Shown piece by piece: positions 1-5,264 of a stretch of DNA of 7,453 nt. The notes below the pieces were generated by a model that worked only from the letters and a program-made list of their open reading frames with translations, did not search any database and was not told where the DNA came from. The stretch lies in contig JAJNQF010000051.1 in NCBI GenBank assembly GCA_021154945.1, forward strand, positions 1 through 7,453, in the 5' to 3' direction. The first letter of the stretch is position 1. Every line of letters begins with the position of its first letter. The stretch comes from Sphingomonas sp. Its GTDB lineage: Bacteria; Pseudomonadota; Alphaproteobacteria; Sphingomonadales; Sphingomonadaceae. The translations under genes and the position numbers were made by a program.

Positions 1-9
1 CACCGTAAC

Positions 10-40
10 CATGGGTCCCGGCGTTCGCCGGGATGACGGA
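10..40 (+). repeat. Palindromic intergenic repeat (REP-like), copy 1
   Basis: A roughly 31-bp element with the hairpin core CCCGGCG-tt-CGCCGGG, followed by ATGACGGA and preceded by CATGGGT. The same element recurs at 3258-3287, 3440-3470 (inverted) and 3506-3534. It lies in the gap downstream of rplT. This copy differs from the copies at 3258 and 3506 in the loop (tt instead of tc). Similar elements are common between genes in sphingomonads (family knowledge). No function is established from this sequence. Confidence 0.8.
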
Positions 41-77
41 TGGGGTTTGGGCGGAACGGAGGTTTGGATCGAGGTTG

Positions 78-129
78 GGGATCGGGATCGGGATCGAAGC
101 CCGCTTGAGCTTGAGCTTGAGCTTGAGCT
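78..129. repeat. Two adjacent hexanucleotide tandem repeats
   Basis: Positions 78-95 carry three exact copies of GGGATC. Positions 103-126 carry four exact copies of GCTTGA followed by a partial unit (GCT). They sit between REP-like copy 1 and the rplT terminator and overlap no credible gene. Short tandem repeats like these can change copy number by replication slippage. No regulatory role is visible. Confidence 0.7.
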
Positions 130-174
130 GCGAAACCACGCGTTCCTCTAGCGCTCCCCCAACCCCGAACGCAG

Positions 175-205
175 AAAGGGCGCCGGTGGTCTCCCACCGA
201 CGCCC
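175..205 (-). terminator. Probable Rho-independent terminator of rpmI-rplT
   Basis: On the minus strand, 25 nt past the rplT stop, 178-205 forms a 12-bp stem closed by a GAGA tetraloop. The single plus-strand mismatch (C183/A200) becomes a G-U wobble in the minus-strand RNA, so the stem is uninterrupted only in that direction. It is followed by a short TTTCT tract. The U-run is weak, so some read-through is possible. Confidence 0.7.
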
Positions 206-230
206 CCCCGAACCTCACCTCAGTCGCGGA

Positions 231-596
231 TTACGCGGCCTGGGGGAGAGCCGCCTTCACCTGGGCGACGATGGCGCTGAATGCAGCGCCCTCGTGCATG
301 GCGATGTCGGCCAGGACCTTCCGGTCGAGTTCGATCCCCGCAAGCTTCACGCCGTGCATGAACTGCGAATACGTCAGACCCTCGGCGCGGACGCCGGCGT
401 TGATGCGCTGGATCCAGAGGCCACGGAACGTGCGCTTCTTAACCTTGCGGTCGCGATATGCGTACTGCCCGGCCTTTTCGACGGCCTGACGGGCGATGCG
501 GATGGTGTTCTTGCGACGGCCATAATAGCCCTTCGCCTGAACCAAAATACGCTTGTGCTTGGCGCGGGTGGTAACACCCCGTTTTACGCGTGCCAT
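231..596 (-). CDS. rplT: 50S ribosomal protein L20
   Basis: A 121-residue, very basic protein starting MARVKRGVTTRAKHKRIL with the family hallmarks AKGYYGRRKNTIRIARQAV (residues about 21-39) and RTFRGLWIQRINAGVR (about 55-70). It is close to the usual bacterial L20 length of about 118. L20 binds 23S rRNA early and is needed for assembly of the large subunit; in several bacteria it also represses its own operon by binding the leader mRNA (family knowledge). The ATG is preceded by GAAGGA in a 19-bp gap after rpmI, so the two genes form an operon. The usual upstream neighbour infC is not adjacent, and any pheS downstream would lie outside the window. Confidence 0.98.
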   Translation of the reverse strand: MARVKRGVTTRAKHKRILVQAKGYYGRRKNTIRIARQAVEKAGQYAYRDRKVKKRTFRGLWIQRINAGVRAEGLTYSQFMHGVKLAGIELDRKVLADIAMHEGAAFSAIVAQVKAALPQAA

Positions 597-615
597 TGTC
601 TAATTCCTTCTCAGC

Positions 616-819
616 TCAACGCAGGCCGTAAGGCGCCCAGGCCTTGACCGCTGCGGTATCGGCCTTCGACAGCAGCTTGGTGCCGCGGTTCTGACGGATG
701 TACTTGCCGTTGTGATGCGCCAGACGGTGACGCTTGCCGGCTACGCCGTGCTTGAGCAGGCCGGTGGCGGTGAGCTTGAAGCGTTTCTTGACGCCGCTCT
801 TGGTCTTCAGCTTGGGCAT
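616..819 (-). CDS. rpmI: 50S ribosomal protein L35
   Basis: A 67-residue basic protein starting MPKLKTKSGVKKRFKLTATG and continuing through a GKRHRLAHHNGKYIRQNRGT-like segment, diagnostic of bacterial L35, whose usual length is about 65. It is a small structural protein of the large ribosomal subunit. The reading frame stays open 40 codons further upstream, but the ATG at 819 gives the exact L35 N-terminus and is preceded by AAAGGA, so the longer version is not real. It is the first gene of the operon, 19 bp before rplT. About 100 nt of leader separate it from the candidate promoter. Confidence 0.98.
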   Translation of the reverse strand: MPKLKTKSGVKKRFKLTATGLLKHGVAGKRHRLAHHNGKYIRQNRGTKLLSKADTAAVKAWAPYGLR

Positions 820-917
820 TTTTATCCTTTCGGTTACGAAGGAGGACGCTGAAATCGCCGCGGCAGCCCACACTGGCCGGGCGATTCGTCGAACGCGTTC
901 CCTTCGAGGAAGCGGGC

Positions 918-946
918 GCACTATCCGCATTGGTCGCAAATATCAA
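918..946 (-). promoter_or_regulatory. Candidate sigma-70-type promoter for rpmI-rplT
   Basis: Read on the minus strand, TTGATA (941-946) resembles a -35 box. It is followed either by GATAGT (920-925) after 15 bp or by TAGTGC (918-923) after 17 bp. Neither -10 choice is ideal in both sequence and spacing. The location, about 100 nt upstream of rpmI and divergent from the next gene, is where the ribosomal operon promoter is expected. Confidence 0.35.
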
Positions 947-1001
947 CCGTCGCGGAACCCGCATTGTGGAACTCGCGCGATTGCCATGCGATAGGGCTTG
1001 C

Positions 1002-3149
1002 ATGGACGCCAGCCCGACGCCGCCGATCGACGCCCCCTCCCCGGCCCCCGCAACGGCGCCGATTGCGGTCGAGACCCGAAAACGGCGCAAGCGGCGGATC
1101 ATCCGCAACATCCTGCTCGGGATCGTCGCGGTCATCGTCGCGATCTGGCTGGTGCTGTACATCACCAAGGGGCGCTTCCTGAAGCATCCGTTCGAGCGTG
1201 TCGTCGGATCGCTGACGCACCGGACGCTGACCGTGCGCGGCGATTTCCAGCTCTATTTCGCGCCGTTCAGGATCAAGCTGTACGCGGAGAACTTCACGCT
1301 CTCGAACCCCGACTGGGCGAGCCGGCCGAACCTGTTCCGCGCGGACAAGCTCGATACGCGGATCGCGCCGCTGTCCCTGATCTTCGGCAAGCGGCGGCTG
1401 TACTGGCTCGACTTGGTCAACGGTGACGTCGACCTGGAGTGGAACAAGGCGCACACCGCGAATACCTGGACGTTCTCCGAAAAGAAGGGCGGTAAGCCGC
1501 TCGAGTTTCCGCGGATCGACGTCGCGACTGTGACCGGCACGTCGGTGCGCTATCTCGACCCGCGGATGCGGATTGTCGCGGACCTCAACATCGCCGACAT
1601 CCGATCGGTCGATGCGACGATCGGGCGTGCCGTGGGGGTGACAGGCAGAGGGCGGCTGCGCGAGACGCCGTTCACGCTGACCGCGCAACTGCTGTCGCCG
1701 GATGCGACCGCCAATCGGGGGCAGAACAAGCTGGTCGCGCGGGCGCGGGCGGCGGGCAACATCATCGACGTTGCGGGGACGCTGCCGAGCATCGCCGATG
1801 TCGAGAACGTGCCGCTGGCGGTCACCGCGCGCGGCGCCAACCTGTCGACGTTGCTCGGCATCATCGATGTCGCGATCCCGAACACACGGAAATACAAGCT
1901 GCGTGCGCAACTCATCAAACAGGGTGACGAGTACGCCTTTACGCGGCTGCGGGGTATCGCAGGGCGGACCGATCTCGCGGGGAAGCTGACGATCGTCAAT
2001 GGCGAGCGCATCCATCTCGACTCTGTGCTGACGACGAAGAGCCTCGACATCATCGATGCGGCGCCGTTCATCGGCTTCAATCCCGACATCGTCGAAACGC
2101 GCGGCGCGGTGGCGGCGGCGGCGGCGACGGGCGCCGCACCGCAGCGCCTGTTGCCCGACGGGAATTTGCCGGTCGCGACGATGCAGATCTTCGATGCCGA
2201 CCTGAAATGGACGATCGGCAAGGTAAAGTCGCGCAACCTGCCGATCTCCAACGTTGATCTGACGCTCGACCTGGAGCGCGGTCGTCTGGCGCTGTCGCCG
2301 CTGACCTTCTCGATGGCCCGCGGCAACGTGGCCTCGGACGTCATCTTCAATACGCGCGCGCGGCCCAGCGCCGTGTCCTACGACATTCGTCTCGCACCGA
2401 CGCCACTGGGCCAGTTGCTCAAGGGCTATGGGCTGACCGAGGCTGGGACGACCGGGACCGTCAAGGGGCGGATCAAGCTCGACGGGCGCGGCGACTCGAT
2501 CCATGATTCACTCGCATCGTCGCGGGGCCGGATCGCGTTCGTGCTGCCATCGGGGGCGTTGTCGGTCCGTAACGTCCAGCTTGCCGAACTCGACATCGGC
2601 ACGTTCGCGCAGCGGATGTTCCAGGGGAAGCTCGACGAGCCGGTGCAGATGAACTGCGGGTTGGTCGGCTTTACCGTCCGCGGCGGCGTTGCGGCGGCGG
2701 ATCCGATCCTGATCGACACGCGCAAGAACGTCATCGTCGGACGTGGTGGGTTCAGTTTCCGCAACGAGGCGGTCGACCTCGCATTTCGCGCGGATTCGAA
2801 AAAGTTCAGCCTGTTCGCGGGGCAGTCGCCGGTGAGTGTCGGCGGGATGTTCGCCGCGCCGAAGCTGCAGGTAATCTCGAAGGACCTGCTGGCGCGCGTC
2901 GGCAGCGGGCTTGGTCTGGCACTGGTGGCGACGCCGGTGGCGGGTATCCTGGCGTTCGTCGATGTGGGTGATGCGAAGTCGACGGCGTGCGGACCGGTGC
3001 TGGCGGGCGCGACCGCGGCGGCGCAGCGGACGACCAAGGGCGAGGCGCGCGATGATGTCGGCCGTGGGACGACGGCCAAGGCCGAAGACGGGAAGTCGAC
3101 CCGCTCCGAGGGCAAGGCACAGCGGAAGAAGTTTCTGGGGATCTTCTGA
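1002..3149 (+). CDS. AsmA family protein (envelope-spanning lipid-homeostasis type)
   Basis: 715 residues from the ATG at 1002. A Pro/Ala-rich tail (1-24) leads into a basic patch RKRRKRR (26-32) and one membrane segment, about 33-54 (IIRNILLGIVAVIVAIWLVL). This predicts an inner-membrane anchor with the rest in the periplasm. The body shows AsmA-like beta-rich repeats: VRGDFQLYFAPFRIKLYAENFTLSNPDW (78-105), ADKLDTRIAPLSLIFGKRRLYWLDLVNGDVDLEW, then further beta-strand-rich repeats. Near the C-terminus come a hydrophobic stretch (about 636-656) and a 42-residue charged, Lys/Arg-rich tail. AsmA/YhdP/TamB-type proteins are linked to outer-membrane lipid and protein homeostasis (family knowledge); the precise role here is unknown. 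A TTG start at 930 would add 24 residues but would put non-conserved sequence before the anchor. The gene stands alone, divergent from rpmI. Confidence 0.88.
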   Translation: MDASPTPPIDAPSPAPATAPIAVETRKRRKRRIIRNILLGIVAVIVAIWLVLYITKGRFLKHPFERVVGSLTHRTLTVRGDFQLYFAPFRIKLYAENFTLSNPDWASRPNLFRADKLDTRIAPLSLIFGKRRLYWLDLVNGDVDLEWNKAHTANTWTFSEKKGGKPLEFPRIDVATVTGTSVRYLDPRMRIVADLNIADIRSVDATIGRAVGVTGRGRLRETPFTLTAQLLSPDATANRGQNKLVARARAAGNIIDVAGTLPSIADVENVPLAVTARGANLSTLLGIIDVAIPNTRKYKLRAQLIKQGDEYAFTRLRGIAGRTDLAGKLTIVNGERIHLDSVLTTKSLDIIDAAPFIGFNPDIVETRGAVAAAAATGAAPQRLLPDGNLPVATMQIFDADLKWTIGKVKSRNLPISNVDLTLDLERGRLALSPLTFSMARGNVASDVIFNTRARPSAVSYDIRLAPTPLGQLLKGYGLTEAGTTGTVKGRIKLDGRGDSIHDSLASSRGRIAFVLPSGALSVRNVQLAELDIGTFAQRMFQGKLDEPVQMNCGLVGFTVRGGVAAADPILIDTRKNVIVGRGGFSFRNEAVDLAFRADSKKFSLFAGQSPVSVGGMFAAPKLQVISKDLLARVGSGLGLALVATPVAGILAFVDVGDAKSTACGPVLAGATAAAQRTTKGEARDDVGRGTTAKAEDGKSTRSEGKAQRKKFLGIF

Positions 3150-3245
3150 GGACGCGGGGGCTAACCGTGCGGTCCCTTCCCTCGCTAGCTCATCTTGGCG
3201 GCAGGCGGGCGCCGTTGCCGATCGTTGGGCGCGCGTAGATGGCTA

Positions 3246-3288
3246 GCGTTCCGTGTCCATGGGTCCCGGCGTCCGCCGGGATGACGGA
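3246..3288 (+). repeat. REP-like palindromic repeat, copy 2, with conserved flank
   Basis: The core 3258-3287 contains CCCGGCG-tc-CGCCGGG. The preceding 12 bases (GCGTTCCGTGTC) are also shared with copy 4, so the repeated unit is about 43 bp. The two units differ at one position only (A3259 versus G3506). The conserved flank shows that the repeated unit extends beyond the hairpin. Confidence 0.85.
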
Positions 3289-3439
3289 GGAGGCGATGAT
3301 GTGGAGCGCTACGCGTTGCGATGCTGCCCGCTTTGTAGGGCGCCGGGTGGGCGGCGCGGCGATTGATTGGAGGTCGTGCCTGGCAGACGCCCTCAGCACT
3401 TATGCAGGTACGGGAACATCCTTCCCTACCACACCCACC

Positions 3440-3470
3440 CCGTCACCCCGGCGGACGCCGGGGCCTATGG
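3440..3470 (-). repeat. REP-like palindromic repeat, copy 3, inverted
   Basis: The reverse complement matches the canonical 31-bp element with three differences. Two of these, at 3446 and 3463, form a pair: the outermost T-A of the stem has become C-G, so the hairpin is kept. It faces copy 4 across 35 bp, giving a head-to-head pair like the bacterial interspersed mosaic elements known for REPs. Confidence 0.8.
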
Positions 3471-3492
3471 TTGCAGTTCGGATTGTTGGCGG

Positions 3493-3535
3493 GCGTTCCG
3501 TGTCCGTGGGTCCCGGCGTCCGCCGGGATGACGGA
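3493..3535 (+). repeat. REP-like palindromic repeat, copy 4, with conserved flank
   Basis: A 43-bp unit, 42/43 identical to copy 2, including the 12-base GCGTTCCGTGTC flank. Hairpin core CCCGGCG-tc-CGCCGGG. With copy 3 it forms a larger inverted structure spanning about 3440-3534. Confidence 0.85.
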
Positions 3536-3575
3536 TGAGGAATGATGGTTTGAAGTTGGGTATGAGGGGCTTCTG

Positions 3576-3610
3576 CTCCCCTCCCGCTCGCGGGAGGGGT
3601 CGGGGGAGGG
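3576..3610 (+). repeat. GC-rich hairpin repeat, type 2, left copy
   Basis: 35 bp containing the self-complementary segment CCCCTCCCGC-tc-GCGGGAGGGG (3578-3599), followed by a GGGGGAGGG tail. The same unit appears in reverse complement at 3650-3684. It is unrelated in sequence to the other palindromic repeat in this gap. Confidence 0.8.
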
Positions 3611-3649
3611 GATCGCCTCGCGGGCCGGACGGCCGGTACGTACGTCGTG

Positions 3650-3684
3650 CCCTCCCCTAGCCCCTCCCGCAGGCGGGAGGGGAA
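3650..3684 (-). repeat. GC-rich hairpin repeat, type 2, right copy (inverted); possible 3' structure for hisN
   Basis: Reverse complement of the unit at 3576-3610, differing only at a few positions in the loop, the linker and the end. Its hairpin (3661-3682) starts about 5 nt after the hisN stop codon in the direction of transcription, so it is the first strong structure in the hisN 3' end. There is no U-tract, so it may stabilise or end the message without being a classical intrinsic terminator. Confidence 0.75.
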
Positions 3685-3687
3685 TCC

Positions 3688-4530
3688 TTATCCGTGGTCG
3701 TGGCCGTCGTGCGCATCGTGATCGTGACCGCCATCCTGCAACCGGTGCATCGCTTCCAGCACGTCGTCCATACGCGCGGGGTCGCCGATCGCCAGCACAT
3801 GGCCTTCGCTGTCCGCGGTCAGTGGATCGCCGTTCCAGTCGCACATCATGCCGCCAGCGCCTTCGACCACCGGGACCAGCGCGGCGAAGTCGTACAATTT
3901 GAGGCCCGATTCGCAGACCACGTCGAGATGCCCGCTCGCGAGCAAACCGTAATTGTAGCAGTCGCCGCCATAGACCGGCCCCTGCCGCGGGTTGCCGCCG
4001 GAGATCGCCGCGACCAGGGCCAAATACGGCTGCACGTCGTCTTCGTCGAAGAGGTGCGGGCTGGTGGTGGCGATCGTCGAGCCCGCCAGTTCGCGGCAGG
4101 CGCGCGTTCGGACGGGCACGCCGTTGAGCGTCGTCGGCCGCCCGGCGACGCCGACCCAGCGTTCGCGCTGGACCGGCTGGTCGATGATCCCGAGCACCGG
4201 CCAGCCATCCTCGACCAGCGCGATCAAAGTCCCGAAGATCGCCCGGCCGACCGTGAAGCTGCGCGTGCCGTCGATCGGGTCGAGCACCCATTTGCGGTTG
4301 GTGACGCCGGCCTTCTCGCCGAACTCCTCGCCGACGATGCCGTCGCCCGAGCGCTCCGCATCGAGCAGGCGGCGCATCGCCGATTCGGCCTCGCGATCGG
4401 CGCGCGTGACGGGGGACTGATCGTCCTTGATCTCGACGCCGTGCTCATGGCGGAAATAGGGTCGGATGACGTGGCCCGCAGCATCCGCGAGGCGGTGCGC
4501 GAGATCGATATCGGCTTGGGTTACTGGCAT
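3688..4530 (-). CDS. hisN: Inositol monophosphatase family protein, probable histidinol-phosphatase HisN
   Basis: 280 residues. The Mg-binding motifs of the family are intact: GEEFG (67-71), WVLDPIDGTRSF (81-92; DPIDGT 84-89) and LYDFAALVPVVEGAGG (212-227). The YGGDCYNYGLLASGHLDVVCESGLKLYD block (187-214) is typical of the HisN branch, which removes phosphate from L-histidinol phosphate, the penultimate step of histidine synthesis. Inositol or nucleotide phosphatase activity cannot be excluded by eye. The start ATG at 4530 has a strong upstream AGGGGG. The last 14 residues (GGHDHDAHDGHDHG) are a His/Asp/Gly-rich tail beyond the usual end of about 260 residues. It diverges from the peroxiredoxin with 90 bp between starts. 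Confidence 0.88.
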   Translation of the reverse strand: MPVTQADIDLAHRLADAAGHVIRPYFRHEHGVEIKDDQSPVTRADREAESAMRRLLDAERSGDGIVGEEFGEKAGVTNRKWVLDPIDGTRSFTVGRAIFGTLIALVEDGWPVLGIIDQPVQRERWVGVAGRPTTLNGVPVRTRACRELAGSTIATTSPHLFDEDDVQPYLALVAAISGGNPRQGPVYGGDCYNYGLLASGHLDVVCESGLKLYDFAALVPVVEGAGGMMCDWNGDPLTADSEGHVLAIGDPARMDDVLEAMHRLQDGGHDHDAHDGHDHG

Positions 4531-4570
4531 GCCCCCTGCCTATCGGTCGCAGCCGCAGGGAGCAATGGAC

Positions 4571-4597
4571 GGAACGCCTGCGTCGGCGTAGGTCGTT
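4571..4597 (+). promoter_or_regulatory. Weak EcfG-like (general stress sigma) promoter candidate
   Basis: GGAAC at 4571-4575 and CGTT at 4594-4597 resemble the GGAAC-N16/17-CGTT promoter of the alphaproteobacterial general stress response. The spacer here is 18 bp, one longer than usual. It sits 23 bp before the peroxiredoxin start, a fitting target, but the match could be chance. Confidence 0.22.
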
Positions 4598-4620
4598 GCA
4601 ATCCAACCGGAGTATCGTCC

Positions 4621-5157
4621 ATGCGCCTCGTCCAGACTCTCGCCGCCGCTGCCCTCCTCGCCGCAACGCCTGCCTTCGCGGCGCTCGCGCCCGGTGCCAG
4701 GGCGCCCGACTTCACCACGCGGGGCGCAATCGCCGGCAAGGTATTCACGGTCCACCTCGCCGAGCAGCTCAAAAAGGGCCCGGTCGTGCTGTATTTCTTC
4801 CCGGCGGCCTATACCGGCGGCTGCAACGCCGAAGCGCATGCGTTCGCAGAGGCGATCCCGGCGTTCACCAAGGCGGGTGGTACGGTGATCGGCATGTCGG
4901 CCGACAATGTCGAGACGCTCAGCAAATTCTCGGCCGAGAAGTGCGCGGGCAAGTTTGCGGTCGCTAGCGCCGGCCCGAAGGTCGTCGCGGGGTATGACGT
5001 CGCGCTCGGCAAGCAGATCGCGGGCCGCGACGTGACCAAGCGCACCAGCTACGTGATCGCCAAGGACGGTCGCATCGCGTTCGTGCATGACGACATGAAC
5101 CCTGCCGAGCACGTCGCGACGACGCTCGCCGCGGTCCAGAAGCTGACGGGAAAATAA
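4621..5157 (+). CDS. Exported peroxiredoxin (AhpC/TSA superfamily, Bcp/PrxQ-like)
   Basis: 178 residues. Residues 1-20 look like a Sec signal peptide (MRLVQT, an Ala/Leu-rich core, then PAFA before the probable cleavage), so the mature enzyme should be periplasmic. The thioredoxin-like fold carries the peroxidatic signature PAAYTGGC (61-68: P-x3-T-x2-C, Cys68) and the conserved Arg141 in RTSYVI. The only other cysteine is Cys108, 40 residues later, a plausible resolving cysteine as in some PrxQ proteins; the Cys five residues after the peroxidatic one, as in E. coli Bcp, is absent. The enzyme would reduce peroxides using thiol donors. Start: ATG preceded by CGGAG (4608-4612). The frame is open far upstream, but only as the antisense of hisN. 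Confidence 0.88.
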   Translation: MRLVQTLAAAALLAATPAFAALAPGARAPDFTTRGAIAGKVFTVHLAEQLKKGPVVLYFFPAAYTGGCNAEAHAFAEAIPAFTKAGGTVIGMSADNVETLSKFSAEKCAGKFAVASAGPKVVAGYDVALGKQIAGRDVTKRTSYVIAKDGRIAFVHDDMNPAEHVATTLAAVQKLTGK

Positions 5158-5175
5158 TCGAGGAAATCATCGATC

Positions 5176-5211
5176 GTCACCAAACCGGCAAATACCTGCC
5201 GGTTTGGTGAC
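5176..5211. terminator. Perfect 15-bp inverted repeat: terminator of the peroxiredoxin gene or an operator
   Basis: GTCACCAAACCGGCA (5176-5190) and its exact reverse complement (5197-5211) flank a 6-nt AATACC loop, 18 nt after the peroxiredoxin stop and 53 nt before the cyclase ATG. The stem is very stable. The sequence after it (TGTATGCTAACGTTTTC) is only modestly T-rich, so it is a plausible but not textbook terminator. The perfect symmetry also fits a protein-binding operator for the downstream gene. Confidence 0.6.
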
Positions 5212-5264
5212 TGTATGCTAACGTTTTCGGGTCTATCTTCGGTGTGGAGGACTCGGAGAATACC

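Larger units (their letters stand above)
3150..3687. other. 538-bp intergenic repeat mosaic
   Basis: There is no credible gene between the AsmA-type protein and hisN. The gap is largely made of repeats: palindromic elements at about 3246-3288, 3440-3470 and 3493-3535, then an inverted pair of GC-rich hairpins at 3576-3610 and 3650-3684. The unexplained remainder (about 3150-3245 and 3289-3439) shows no recognisable RNA, gene or mobile-element end. Short reading frames here translate the repeats themselves (a WVPASAGMT motif) and are not genes. Confidence 0.75.

Noticed and set aside
33..647. 204-codon plus-strand frame across rplT
   Set aside because: Antisense to rplT and partly translated from hexamer repeats (an SLSLSLS run).
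611..1168. 185-codon minus-strand frame over rpmI and the leader
   Set aside because: It overlaps rpmI in another frame and has no recognisable domain. L35 accounts for the coding signal.
2104..2135. GCG-rich microsatellite-like run inside the AsmA-type gene
   Set aside because: It encodes an in-frame poly-Ala linker (AVAAAAATGAA) using normal high-GC codons. Not evidence of a separate element.
921..2504. 527-codon minus-strand open frame antisense to the AsmA-type gene
   Set aside because: Arg/Asp/Gly-rich low-complexity translation typical of the antisense of GC-rich coding DNA. The opposite strand encodes a coherent AsmA-family protein with a membrane anchor.
3239..3545. Short plus-strand ORFs with a WVPASAGMT motif
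   Set aside because: The peptide is the translation of the palindromic repeat itself, a frequent false annotation. No other coding evidence.
3246..3684. CRISPR array in the intergenic repeats
   Set aside because: Too few copies, mixed orientations and irregular spacing. The repeats are palindromic REP-like elements with no spacer regularity and no cas genes.
3443..4291. 282-codon minus-strand frame overlapping hisN
   Set aside because: Out-of-frame shadow of hisN running into the repeats; Arg/Gly-rich with no family motif.
3694..4620. In-frame upstream extension of the peroxiredoxin to about 487 codons
   Set aside because: The extra part is the antisense of hisN. The ATG at 4621 gives a signal peptide and has a Shine-Dalgarno sequence.
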